DNA from: Anaerolineales bacterium
GTDB lineage: Bacteria; Chloroflexota; Anaerolineae; Anaerolineales; Villigracilaceae
Direction: 5' to 3'
DNA: 64,000 bases
NCBI GenBank assembly: GCA_030680795.1
Contig: JAUXUL010000010.1
Location: forward strand, 62,001-126,000
Position 1 is the first letter of the stretch. Every line of letters starts with the position of its first letter. The notes below the pieces were generated by a model, which did not search any database, was not told where the DNA came from, and worked only from the letters and a program-made list of their open reading frames with translations. Positions 1 through 8,355 of the stretch are shown here, piece by piece. A program made the position numbers and the translations under genes.

Positions 1-34
1 TGGGTTGATTCTACCGCTTGTTACATAAATGTCT

Positions 35-175
35 TAACTCACCTTACGCACCAAGCATGATTCCCTGAGCAGAGTGAAGGGTCTCTGAGATAGTTGTAGA
101 GACCATCCCCTTCACTGTCGTTCAGAGTCTCAGGGCGACAGCCCTAAAAAGCGCGAATGTGCGTAAGGTGAGTTA
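35..175. repeat. MITE-like element, copy A, with 16-bp perfect terminal inverted repeats
   Basis: The sequence TAACTCACCTTACGCA at 35-50 is repeated as a perfect inverted copy at 160-175, bounding 141 bp. The interior carries smaller palindromic words such as GGGTCTCTGAGA facing AGAGTCTCAGGG. No open frame lies inside. Related elements occur at 8166-8346 and 48365-48508. No clear target-site duplication is seen. The first 34 bases of the window show nothing recognisable. Confidence 0.75.
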
Positions 176-226
176 CTTAACCTGCCGGTATCTTCTCAAA
201 AAGAGGGGAATAAATATTTCTGTAAA

Positions 227-265
227 AAAGGACTTCCGAATTCTACCGAACTTCGAAAGTCCTTT
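227..265 (-). terminator. Rho-independent terminator of the downstream aor gene
   Basis: A 14-bp stem with one mismatch (227-240 against 252-265, core AAAGGACTT/AAGTCCTTT) with an 11-nt loop sits directly beyond the stop codon of the minus-strand AOR gene. On the minus strand the stem is followed by a run of six T residues. Confidence 0.8.
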
Positions 266-268
266 ATG

Positions 269-1996
269 TTATTCTATTCCATCAAAAATATGATCGAGCG
301 TTTCCTCACTCACATCAAATACCGAGCCATTCTCAGGCAACGCCTCTATCGTCATCCATTCGGGCAGGCGGTCATCTTTGGCGGTGAAGCCTGCGCGTTT
401 GTTAAATTCGCGTTCCATCTTGATGGTTTCTTTACCCAAAGCCTGTAATATATTATCGGGCAGGTCATCCCAACCATAGCGCGCTTTGAGCAAACGCTTC
501 ACCACCCCATCGGGCGTGGCGGCGTAACCAAAGCCTGCAAAGATACAAGCGCCTAATGAGTCATACCCGCCCATATTTAGCTGCGCGTTCAACGAAGCAT
601 CTTTTTGGGTATGCGGGTCAAGGTGATCTATTTTTGCGCGGATGGTGAGTCCGCATGTGTGGTCTGCGCCTTGTGGAGATGTCGCATACGTGACACCTGT
701 ACCTTTGATCGAGCGCGGCTCATACGCGCTCATGGCTTGTCTTTTGACAACAGGCACACGTCCAATTCCATATTTGTCGCCCATATCCGCCGCACCATCG
801 CCAAGCTTCCGTCCGAGTTCAGTGCCTTTGCGAATCTCGTCAATCAATTTCAGCGCGCTGTCGCCATCGCCCCATTTCATCAAGCCAGCTTCTGCGGCAA
901 CACCGAGCGCCGCACCGACTTCAATTGAATCAAGTCCAAGATCATTCACTTGCCAATTCAAGCGTCCGATGGTGTCGAGTGAATCAATATCAAGGTTTGT
1001 TCCCATCAAGCCGATGGTCTCATACTCAAGCGGCGAGACGATGATCTTGCCGTCCTCTCCGCCAAAGACATTCGAGCACTTGATCGTGCAGCCCGCCATG
1101 CACGCGTGTGACGGATCAGACGGTTTGCCGCGCGTCAAAGTAAATTCACGCAATGCCTCGCCGCTGACATTTTCAATTTTATCAAAGGTTCCGCGTGAAA
1201 AATTATGCACGGGTATGCCTGCAAATTGCTGAGTCAACTGCGTCATCGCGGCTGTGCCATAATCGCGATACGTAACCGATTGCGGATGCTCCATCACCGA
1301 TTTGGTGTAATCTTTCTGTGCGACTTTAAACGCCTCGGGACTCACGATGGCAGGCCTCTGCCCACCAGCATGATCGAACACGATGGCTTTTAATCCCTTC
1401 GAGCCCATCACCGCGCCGAGTCCGCCGCGAGCGGCAATCCGCGCTGGGACCTTGTCTTTATCAATATTCTGGATCCCCGCGGACTTCATCAGCATTTCGC
1501 CGCCAGGACCAATCAACGCGATGGCAACTTTATCCCCATATTTTCCAAGCAATTTCAATGCGGTCTCATAGACACCCACACCTTCGAGGTCATCAGCCTT
1601 TTCCCACTTTGCGCCATTGAGTGAAAGATGCAAAACCCAGAAGCCATTTTCCTTGGGCTGATTTTCAATAATGAGCGCCTTCATGCCCATGAAGGCCATG
1701 TGATAACCAGTGCGTCCACCCGCGTTAGCTTCTTTGATGCCGCCAGTCAATGGGGATTTGCCACCCACCGAAATTCTATCCGTGGATGAGAGCATATGCC
1801 CCACCAGCAGGCCAGGTGCGAAGATGAGTTTGTTTCCCGCGCCAAGCGGATCACATTTCGCATCCACTTCATCAAGGAGGATACGCGCAAGCAGTCCGCG
1901 CCCGCCGAGTCGAATCCATGTTTCAGGGACATCCTCACGCTTAAGTATTTGTTCACGCACATTTACCCGCCAAACTTGAGATTTATATTCGGCCAT
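269..1996 (-). CDS. aor: Aldehyde ferredoxin oxidoreductase (tungstopterin enzyme), paralogue 1
   Basis: This 575-residue protein has the length and layout of the AOR family, cytoplasmic W-bis-pterin enzymes that oxidise aldehydes to carboxylates and reduce ferredoxin. The N-terminal pterin-binding domain is recognisable (GGRGLLARILLDE near residue 30, GGKSPLTGG near 80). The cluster-binding cysteines appear as C299-x3-C303-x3-C307 with a distal Cys near 484. An AGGAG site lies 8 nt before the ATG. It is the last gene of the amine-catabolic island, downstream of a GABA-aminotransferase-like gene, so aminoaldehydes or succinic semialdehyde are reasonable substrates, but the sequence does not fix the substrate. 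It belongs to a different subgroup from the AOR at 3890-5797. Confidence 0.9.
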   Translation of the reverse strand: MAEYKSQVWRVNVREQILKREDVPETWIRLGGRGLLARILLDEVDAKCDPLGAGNKLIFAPGLLVGHMLSSTDRISVGGKSPLTGGIKEANAGGRTGYHMAFMGMKALIIENQPKENGFWVLHLSLNGAKWEKADDLEGVGVYETALKLLGKYGDKVAIALIGPGGEMLMKSAGIQNIDKDKVPARIAARGGLGAVMGSKGLKAIVFDHAGGQRPAIVSPEAFKVAQKDYTKSVMEHPQSVTYRDYGTAAMTQLTQQFAGIPVHNFSRGTFDKIENVSGEALREFTLTRGKPSDPSHACMAGCTIKCSNVFGGEDGKIIVSPLEYETIGLMGTNLDIDSLDTIGRLNWQVNDLGLDSIEVGAALGVAAEAGLMKWGDGDSALKLIDEIRKGTELGRKLGDGAADMGDKYGIGRVPVVKRQAMSAYEPRSIKGTGVTYATSPQGADHTCGLTIRAKIDHLDPHTQKDASLNAQLNMGGYDSLGACIFAGFGYAATPDGVVKRLLKARYGWDDLPDNILQALGKETIKMEREFNKRAGFTAKDDRLPEWMTIEALPENGSVFDVSEETLDHIFDGIE

Positions 1997-2155
1997 TGTT
2001 TTACTCCTGTGAGCAGGATACTATTCACATATGTTATCAAAAAGTTTGCAAAGTCTTTTATGTCACGCACATATCGACACAACCGCTTCTCTAAACACCT
2101 TCGTTTGATAAACCACATCTGCTGTGCGGTTTCAGGCGAGAGCGGTCCCTGCAAA

Positions 2156-3436
2156 TTACTTTACAGTTGCCTTCAACGCTTCGTTAAAAATCTTCAAGCC
2201 CTCATTAATCTGCTGACTTATCACGTTCAACGGCGGGATCCAACGAATAGTGTTGTCGTAGGTGCCACAGGAAAGCAAAAGCAAGTTGCGTTTTTCTGCG
2301 GCATGAATAATTTCCTTCACCACCGGCTTGGCTTTTTCAGGCTTGTTGTCCACGATAAATTCCGTGCCAATCATCAAACCTTTGCCGCGCACATCGCCGA
2401 TCTGCGGATATTCTTCCTGCAATTTACGCAAGCCAGTCATAAGTTGAATGCCGCGCTCGTTTGCATTTTCCAACATCTTTTCATCACGCATGGCGCGGAT
2501 GGTTGCCACGCCTGCCGCGCAAGCGACTGCGTTGCCGCCATATGTGCCTCCGATTGAGCCGACATCTAGTTTCTTCATAATATCTGTACGGCTGAATACA
2601 CTTGAGAGCGGCATGCCTGAGGCGAGTCCCTTGGCGGCGGTGATGATGTCTGGAACAACATCGAAGTGTTCGAGGGCAAACCATTTTCCCGTGCGGCCAA
2701 AACCAGATTGGACTTCATCGAAGATGAGCAATATGCCGTGTTTATCACAAATCTCGCGCAAACCCTTCATGAACGAAGTGGGTGGAACGACATATCCGCC
2801 TTCGCCAAGGACGGATTCGATCAAGATGGCTGCTGTGTCTTTGGGAGCAATTTGCGAGGCAAGTAAATATTCAAGTTGTTCCAACGCATACGCGGAGACT
2901 TTCTCTTCGCTCATGCCCATTCGAAATGCGTACGGGAACGGAGAAACATAGATACCAGAAGGTAGAGGACCAAAGCCCGTGCGATAACTTGTCTTGGAAG
3001 TGGTCAATGCCATAGTGAGACCAGTGCGCCCGTGGAACGAACCATTGAATACAATAACATTTTGCTTACCCGTTGCGGCGCGCGCAATTTTGATCGAATT
3101 CTCCAACGCTTCCGCGCCTGAGTTGGCGAAGAAGAATGAGTCAATCGAAGGCGGGACAATTTTGCGGAGTTCTTCAATGAGTTGCAGCATCGGCTTGTGG
3201 ACAACGATATTTGCCTGCGCGTGCAGGAATAAGCCAGCCTGTTCGCGAATCGCTTCAACGACTTTGGGATGGCAGTGACCGGTATTGGTCACGCCAATGC
3301 CGCTGGTGAAGTCAAGCAGTTTCTTGCCGTCGGCGGTATAGATATATGAGCCTTCGGCATGGTCTGCAACGAAGTTGAAGATGCGACTCCAGGCGGGAGT
3401 CATGTGTGGGAAATTTTCAGTGTAAAGATTGTCCAT
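2156..3436 (-). CDS. Class III aminotransferase, 4-aminobutyrate aminotransferase-like
   Basis: This 426-residue PLP-dependent fold type I enzyme is of the ornithine/GABA aminotransferase class. The PLP-contacting Asp240 lies in IFDEVQSGFGRTG and the Schiff-base lysine is Lys269 in AAKGLASG. The GEGGYVVPP segment at 211-219 matches GABA aminotransferases, which convert 4-aminobutyrate and 2-oxoglutarate to succinic semialdehyde and glutamate. It lies between two AOR genes, with the four-helix-bundle gene upstream and 159 nt to the downstream AOR. No good Shine-Dalgarno site precedes the ATG at 3436; the ATG at residue 12 is an alternative. Exact amino donor is inferred from motif and context only. 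Confidence 0.85.
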   Translation of the reverse strand: MDNLYTENFPHMTPAWSRIFNFVADHAEGSYIYTADGKKLLDFTSGIGVTNTGHCHPKVVEAIREQAGLFLHAQANIVVHKPMLQLIEELRKIVPPSIDSFFFANSGAEALENSIKIARAATGKQNVIVFNGSFHGRTGLTMALTTSKTSYRTGFGPLPSGIYVSPFPYAFRMGMSEEKVSAYALEQLEYLLASQIAPKDTAAILIESVLGEGGYVVPPTSFMKGLREICDKHGILLIFDEVQSGFGRTGKWFALEHFDVVPDIITAAKGLASGMPLSSVFSRTDIMKKLDVGSIGGTYGGNAVACAAGVATIRAMRDEKMLENANERGIQLMTGLRKLQEEYPQIGDVRGKGLMIGTEFIVDNKPEKAKPVVKEIIHAAEKRNLLLLSCGTYDNTIRWIPPLNVISQQINEGLKIFNEALKATVK

Positions 3437-3470
3437 GTGTCAAGTATTCCAGTGTCAAGTGTTTTGAATA

Positions 3471-3839
3471 TCAGTCGTGTGGTGTGATGGAGTGTTTGAG
3501 ACCACCAATAATGGCTTTAGTTTTTTCGGCCTCATGATATTGGGTATTATAGATTTGTTCGTTGATGTAACCAACATCAAATGCGGCGTAAAGCAGGGAT
3601 TGAACTTCCACTGCCGAACGGCGCGCAATTCCAAGGAAGCGGGCAAATTCTTTTTTTGATTCACAGTCGAAGCCCTCGGCTATGTTTGTCATAGCAGATG
3701 CGGCGGCTCGCTGGATCTGGTCGCGCAATCCGTAATTCCTTGCGAGAGCTCCCGTGCTGGTTAATCCATAAATGCTTGCTACAAGGTTACGCGCTTCCAG
3801 CCACGCAATTATATCTTCAAATTTCTTGATCAAAGCCAT
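3471..3839 (-). CDS. Four-helix-bundle protein (23S rRNA intervening-sequence family)
   Basis: This 122-residue protein belongs to the family originally found in 23S rRNA intervening sequences, predicted to form a pentameric four-helix bundle. Family landmarks are the N-terminal FEDIIAWLEAR segment, LRDQIQRAAASAMTNIAEGF at 38-57 and a Ser/Ala-rich helix near 74-87. The molecular role of the family is unknown. The gene interrupts the otherwise metabolic order between the AOR at 3890 and the aminotransferase at 2156. It is bracketed by an 11-bp inverted repeat, CCAGTGTCAAG at 3449-3459 and its complement at 3859-3869. That may mean it arrived as a small insertion, or simply reflects the word-like intergenic repeats common here. 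Confidence 0.85.
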   Translation of the reverse strand: MALIKKFEDIIAWLEARNLVASIYGLTSTGALARNYGLRDQIQRAAASAMTNIAEGFDCESKKEFARFLGIARRSAVEVQSLLYAAFDVGYINEQIYNTQYHEAEKTKAIIGGLKHSITPHD

Positions 3840-3889
3840 GATGCATCATGATCTTTCCCTTGACACTGGACAACGTGACACTGAGACAC

Positions 3890-5797
3890 TTATGCGGGAA
3901 GATATTCCGCCGCCCATTCAATATCATGTTTTTTCAGGGTCTCACGGGTCGGCACGCCATCCGAGGTCCAGCCAGCCAGCTTGTAGTATGTATTGAGAGC
4001 AGAATCAAATTCATCGTGAGTCAGAACGAAGCCCGCAGTGGGGCCGGTCCCTTTCAGGGCTTTGAAAAATTTCTTTGGCAGTTGATCATCCTTGCGTCCG
4101 AATCCCTCGCGGGCATTGAAAGTGCGGAAGAGATCGAGGCGGCGTCGGCCGACTTCCATGATTTCTTCTACAGTCAGATCCCAGCCTGTTACGGAGTTCA
4201 TCATTGCGACGGTATCTTTCGCATCGTAAAGAGTCCACGTGGGGCCATAAACGAATTGACAAAGTTCAGCAGAGTCCAACATCGAATAAAAGACCTCGGT
4301 TTCATACGCAAAGCGGACTTTTTCATCGGTGAGACTGTAGGCAGGCTGCGGCGAAAAAAGCCCAATTTGCTTGAGACGATCAAGATTGAAATCACCGATG
4401 CCTTCTTCGTAGTACGGATCATGCTCGCTGGATTGATGATCCGCGCCAAACGGGTTGACCGCGTAAATCAACGCCAGGCTGCGCTTGGCTTGCGGCATGT
4501 GCGCAGGAGCCTCTGCTCCTTTGACGGTGATCAGGAATTCATCAGAGCCTTTGCCCCAGACTTTCGCGGCGCGTTCAGAACCCATGCCAAGAGTCTTACC
4601 GAATTCGCCTTCACCCTTCACCATCATGTACAAGGCCTTGATCATCGCATCGGCATTGCCGAACTTGAGTTCAAGCCCGCCTGTTTGTTCCCTGGTAATC
4701 ACGCCATTCTCAAAACATTCCATCGCAAAGGCGATCGTTGCACCCGCCGCAATCGTGTCTATCGCATATTCATTACAAATTTGATTCGCAAGCGACACAG
4801 CCGCAAGGTCGTCAATTCCGCAGTAGGAACCGAACGTGCCAAGGGTTTCATACTCGGGCCCACCATAGCGCGGGTCAACTTTATATGCGCCGTCTTTAAT
4901 TTCGACGACGCGCTTGCATTTCACAACACACGCATAGCAGGTGTCGCGTTCCTTCAAAATGGTCTCAGCCATTTTCTCACCGCTGATCGGTTCACAACTT
5001 TCGAACTGACCTTCGGTATAGTTACGAGTGGGCAAGGTGCCAATGGTGTTGTTGAATAAAACCACAACCGCCGTACCAAACTTGGCGAGACCATCCATAT
5101 CCTCATTTTCAGGTAAGGCTTTGGGGCCAATGCGATTCAACGCCGTCAAAGCTTTCGAATCAAAGATTTCCATCTTCCGCCTGCCGCGTACAACAACGGC
5201 TTTCAAATTCTTGGAAGCCATCACCAGACCCATGCCGGTTCGTCCATTGTGGCGATTGGACATGGAAACAAGCGAAGAGAACAGCACGCCATTCTCCGCG
5301 CCAATTCCGTGCTGTAAAATTTCGGCTTTCGGGTCAACTTCCTTATGGATAATGTCGTCCACTTCCCCCGAGAGTTTACCCATCAAATGCGCCGCGTCAC
5401 GCAGTTCAGGCTTGCCTTCGATGATCGCAAGATAAACAGGCTTCGCAGATTTGCCTATGATCACAATGCCGTCAAAGCCTGCGAACTTTAATTCAGCAGG
5501 AAAAAATCCGCCGCTTTGCGAGTCGCCAATGCCGCCGCTGATCGGCGACTTGGCATTTGCGTTCAAACGGCTCTGTCCAGAAATAGCCGCGCCTGTTGTC
5601 ACACCCGCCATCAACGTTAAAACATTTTCAGAGCTGAGCGGGTCCGCGCCTTTGGGCATATCGCGTAAAATGTAGTGCATCCCCATCGCGCTGCCACCAA
5701 GATACTTGCGGTAAAAAGCCTCCTTTGGCTCTTCCACAGTGAGCGAACCTATTGTGAGATCAACGTGCAAGATCTTACCGATATAACCGTTGGGCAT
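3890..5797 (-). CDS. aor: Aldehyde ferredoxin oxidoreductase, paralogue 2
   Basis: This 635-residue enzyme is a full-length AOR. The start is set at 5797 because GGAGG lies 5 nt upstream and the protein then begins MPNGYIGKILHVDL, the usual AOR N-terminus; an in-frame ATG at 5827 is not supported. Cluster cysteines are C287-x2-C290-x3-C294 (DTCYACVVKC) and C513, the canonical arrangement. The pterin-binding region includes YLGGSAMG near 34 and the KSPISGGIGDSQSGG segment near 89. It should oxidise aldehydes with reduction of ferredoxin in the cytoplasm. It lies between the saccharopine-dehydrogenase-like gene and the four-helix-bundle gene. Substrate is not determined; context suggests aldehydes from amine breakdown. 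Confidence 0.92.
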   Translation of the reverse strand: MPNGYIGKILHVDLTIGSLTVEEPKEAFYRKYLGGSAMGMHYILRDMPKGADPLSSENVLTLMAGVTTGAAISGQSRLNANAKSPISGGIGDSQSGGFFPAELKFAGFDGIVIIGKSAKPVYLAIIEGKPELRDAAHLMGKLSGEVDDIIHKEVDPKAEILQHGIGAENGVLFSSLVSMSNRHNGRTGMGLVMASKNLKAVVVRGRRKMEIFDSKALTALNRIGPKALPENEDMDGLAKFGTAVVVLFNNTIGTLPTRNYTEGQFESCEPISGEKMAETILKERDTCYACVVKCKRVVEIKDGAYKVDPRYGGPEYETLGTFGSYCGIDDLAAVSLANQICNEYAIDTIAAGATIAFAMECFENGVITREQTGGLELKFGNADAMIKALYMMVKGEGEFGKTLGMGSERAAKVWGKGSDEFLITVKGAEAPAHMPQAKRSLALIYAVNPFGADHQSSEHDPYYEEGIGDFNLDRLKQIGLFSPQPAYSLTDEKVRFAYETEVFYSMLDSAELCQFVYGPTWTLYDAKDTVAMMNSVTGWDLTVEEIMEVGRRRLDLFRTFNAREGFGRKDDQLPKKFFKALKGTGPTAGFVLTHDEFDSALNTYYKLAGWTSDGVPTRETLKKHDIEWAAEYLPA

Positions 5798-6051
5798 GGG
5801 TTCCTCCATTTTAAAAATTAAACACAAAGGTCACGAAGGAGAAAAGGGATTACTTTTGTGCTCTTTGTGTCCATAGTGTTTATGGTTTATTCTTTCAATT
5901 ATACAATTGCGGATGACTTATGGCAACTTGGCTTTTCCGAAAGCGACAGGGATTCAACTACCCAATGAACTTTCCCCACACTCCGCCGCCCGCGGCTTTC
6001 CCATCTGACAATTGATTCAGTTTCGTCAGGAATTTCTCTCCTGCATAGAAG

Positions 6052-6080
6052 ATCTCGGAATTATTGAAGAACTCCGAGAT
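6052..6080 (-). terminator. Hairpin after the saccharopine-dehydrogenase-like gene
   Basis: ATCTCGGAATT (6052-6062) pairs with AACTCCGAGAT (6070-6080) around a 7-nt loop, just beyond the stop at 6088. There is no strong T tract on the minus strand, so this may be a weak terminator or an mRNA 3'-end stabiliser. Confidence 0.5.
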
Positions 6081-6087
6081 TCATAAT

Positions 6088-7290
6088 CTACATTTCCTTC
6101 ATCCCATACGGAAATCCATAATCGGCCATCTTTTCCATAAACACGTTCGGCTCAAAGGCTTCGGGGCCGAGCACACCGGCACCTGTCCATTGACCATGCT
6201 GGATCAAGTCCATGGCGATGACTGCGCTGAAAGCGGTCTGCGCCACAACTGCCTGACAACCCCATGTCTTCATGCACTCCTCGTTATCCGCCACTTGATA
6301 CAAATAGACTTCTTTCTTCTTTCCATCCTTCGTACCTTTTACCCATGTGCCTGCGCAAGTCTTGCCAGACATCTTATCGCCAAGATAGGCAGGGTCGGGC
6401 AAACACGCAGCCACCACATCACGCGGCGCAACCTGCACACCCTTGACGGTGATCTTCTCTTTGTTGTCGAGTCCAAGCATCTGCAAGGTCTTGAGCACGC
6501 CGATGAACTGGTCACCGAGGCCGTATTTGAATGTGGCACGTTTGGTCTTCAGCCAGCGCGGCATGAGTAGAACTTCCTCATGCTCCACGTTGACCACTTC
6601 CACGGGACCAATCTCGGGGAAGTCAAAGACTTCGGGTTCGGAGAATGGTGCGGTGGTAAACCAGCCTCTGCCTTCCTCCCAGATTACGGGTGGATTCAAA
6701 CATTCTTCAATGGTTGTCCAGATCGAGAAGTTAGGCGCGAACTGGTAACCTTCAATGGTGATATTTGCGCCATCGCGAACGCCAAGCTCTTCAATTTCGT
6801 CGAAGAGGTGATCCTGGGCATAACGAGCGAAGACGTCCGCCATGCCTGGTTCCACTCCAATACCGACGAGCGCGAGTAGTTTTTTCTTTTCCCAGTCTTT
6901 GGCTTTATCAAATTGATAATCACCAAGTTTGATGCCGGGTTTATTGAACGGGTCGGTTGGATGCGGCTCAGACAAAGTCATTGCCATATCCATATATGTT
7001 GCGCCGACATTGTAAGCCGCATCAAATATTTGTTTATTGAAAATTGGGTCAACCGAATTCATGATCAGGTCAACGTTATATTTTTTTGCCAAATCTTCAA
7101 TACTTTCCTGTATACTGGCATCAATGAATTCAACGGGAAAGCGTTTGTTATCGCCCAGCTTTTTCTGCACTTCCTCGGCGCGCTTGACGTTGTAATCCGC
7201 CAGCACCATTTGTGCGAGCCACTTGCGCGGCTTTGCGATCGCGGCAATGGCTTCTCCCACCCCACCTACCCCAACTAACAAGACTTTCAT
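6088..7290 (-). CDS. Saccharopine dehydrogenase family protein, carboxynorspermidine-dehydrogenase-like
   Basis: This 400-residue NAD(P)-dependent oxidoreductase starts with a Rossmann motif, VGVGGVGEAIA at residues 6-16. The C-terminal half carries CAGTWVKGTKDGKK followed by YLYQVADNEE and a Gly-rich GAGVLGPEAFEPNVF tail. From memory, this layout resembles carboxynorspermidine/carboxyspermidine dehydrogenases as well as Lys9-type saccharopine reductases; no alignment was run. Both catalyse reductive condensation, or the reverse, at a secondary amine. Its place beside polyamine transport, aminotransferases and AOR favours an amine substrate. GGAG lies 11 nt before the ATG. It follows an Lrp regulator on the same strand, 229 nt away. 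Confidence 0.75.
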   Translation of the reverse strand: MKVLLVGVGGVGEAIAAIAKPRKWLAQMVLADYNVKRAEEVQKKLGDNKRFPVEFIDASIQESIEDLAKKYNVDLIMNSVDPIFNKQIFDAAYNVGATYMDMAMTLSEPHPTDPFNKPGIKLGDYQFDKAKDWEKKKLLALVGIGVEPGMADVFARYAQDHLFDEIEELGVRDGANITIEGYQFAPNFSIWTTIEECLNPPVIWEEGRGWFTTAPFSEPEVFDFPEIGPVEVVNVEHEEVLLMPRWLKTKRATFKYGLGDQFIGVLKTLQMLGLDNKEKITVKGVQVAPRDVVAACLPDPAYLGDKMSGKTCAGTWVKGTKDGKKKEVYLYQVADNEECMKTWGCQAVVAQTAFSAVIAMDLIQHGQWTGAGVLGPEAFEPNVFMEKMADYGFPYGMKEM

Positions 7291-7390
7291 TTTTTTTATT
7301 TCTCCATTTGTTTTATAACCCGCGCGTGCGAGTTAGATTGATTTTTTATAGAGATACACTAAACGGAACGCAGACTTCAGTCTCCCTAAT

Positions 7391-7432
7391 AATGCGGACT
7401 ACCCTGAAGGGGGCTTCGCACAAGTCCGCATT
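7391..7432. repeat. Palindromic hairpin in the lrp to saccharopine-dehydrogenase gap
   Basis: AATGCGGACT (7391-7400) and AGTCCGCATT (7423-7432) form a perfect 10-bp stem with a 22-nt loop. It lies between the Lrp regulator and the downstream oxidoreductase, so it could act as terminator or attenuator, or be another dispersed repeat. Confidence 0.55.
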
Positions 7433-7519
7433 CCGAGGGTTTGTTCGTCTGGGCATAGAAAATGCTTATCGAAGAATCGAGGCAGGCTAAACGTTAAGAA
7501 TGAGGCTGGGCAATACATC

Positions 7520-7987
7520 CTAAAAATAGATCTCTTTCATGATCTTCATGTGCATGAAAGTTTCAGTTTCGCGGATGCCTTCCACTTTGGCGAGTTTTTC
7601 GGTGAGGAATTTGAGCATTTCTTCATCATCTTTACAAAAGACTTCGGCCATAAGGTCGTATCTGCCGCTGACAACGACGAGGTAAACAACTTCTTTTAGC
7701 TTGGCAACATTTTCAGCGACTTGCAGCATTTTGCGGCCATCCGTGCGGATGCCGATCATCGCCATGGTGCGCATGCCCATCATAAGCGGGTTGGTGACAG
7801 CAACAACTTTGAGGTAACCGAGTTCAACAAGGCGGTTGTATCGCTGGCGGATCATGCCTGGCGATACATTGAGCTGCTCAGCAATCTGGGCAAACGCCTC
7901 CCGCCCATCTTTACGCATGGCTTCGATAATGTGCCGGTCTATATTATCAAGGCGGCTGGACTGGCCACTACTGTTTATGCTTTCCAT
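7520..7987 (-). CDS. Lrp/AsnC family transcriptional regulator 1
   Basis: This 155-residue protein has an N-terminal winged helix-turn-helix (about residues 14-62, with LDNIDRHIIEAMRKDGR and a recognition helix in SPGMIRQRYNRL) and a C-terminal ligand-binding RAM/AsnC domain (about 70-150, with VVVSGRYDLMAEVFCKDDEE). The family binds amino acids and controls amino acid and amine metabolism as octameric feast/famine regulators. It precedes the saccharopine-dehydrogenase/AOR genes and follows potD, so it probably controls one or both. Only a distant AGGA precedes the ATG. Confidence 0.92.
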   Translation of the reverse strand: MESINSSGQSSRLDNIDRHIIEAMRKDGREAFAQIAEQLNVSPGMIRQRYNRLVELGYLKVVAVTNPLMMGMRTMAMIGIRTDGRKMLQVAENVAKLKEVVYLVVVSGRYDLMAEVFCKDDEEMLKFLTEKLAKVEGIRETETFMHMKIMKEIYF

Positions 7988-8165
7988 AGTATATATTATT
8001 CCTTTTTTTCACAAAAGTCAATGTTATTATGACGATTTGTTATTATTTAAGGCAGTTATTTGCAAAAAAGTTTTGGGGTAAAATGACGCGCGCAGAATTT
8101 ACGAGGGCAAATGCCCCGCCGGATGAACCTCACCCATTGGGGGCATTCATTGCTTATCTTTTGAC

Positions 8166-8346
8166 TAACTTACCTTACGCAAAACGTCCCGCAGGCGCGG
8201 TCCTGACGATTCAACTCACTCACCTGCACTCCCGAAAAGGCGTCGGGACGATGTGTCGTGTGCGGCGCAAGTGTCGCGGCTCACCATGTCGAAGGGTTGC
8301 TCCAATTCAAGTCGCCGTCAAAACCAACCTGCGGGACGGTGCGTAA
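8166..8346. repeat. MITE-like element, copy B, degenerate, with nested module
   Basis: The left end TAACTTACCTTACGCA (8166-8181) differs from copy A by one base. The right end keeps only TGCGTAA (8340-8346). Inside, 8226-8276 is a GC-rich module of about 50 bp (CCCGAAAAGGCGTCGGGACG core) that recurs inverted at 50033-50081. The 368-bp gap between lrp and potD (7988-8355) holds this element and the lrp promoter region; no gene is seen. Confidence 0.65.
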
Positions 8347-8355
8347 CATTCCCTA

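Noticed and set aside
1796..2557. Plus-strand open frame of 253 codons
   Set aside because: Antisense to parts of two real genes (AOR and aminotransferase) with no recognisable domain.
3848..5059. Plus-strand open frame of 403 codons
   Set aside because: It is antisense to the AOR at 3890-5797, which has clear family motifs; composition is that of a shadow frame.
5820..5890. CACAAAGGTCACGAAGG words upstream of the AOR at 5797
   Set aside because: Considered as an operator; similar words near 55566 show it is one of the dispersed repeats.
8029..8346. Plus-strand frame of 105 codons
   Set aside because: Most of it is the MITE-like element copy B; no protein features.
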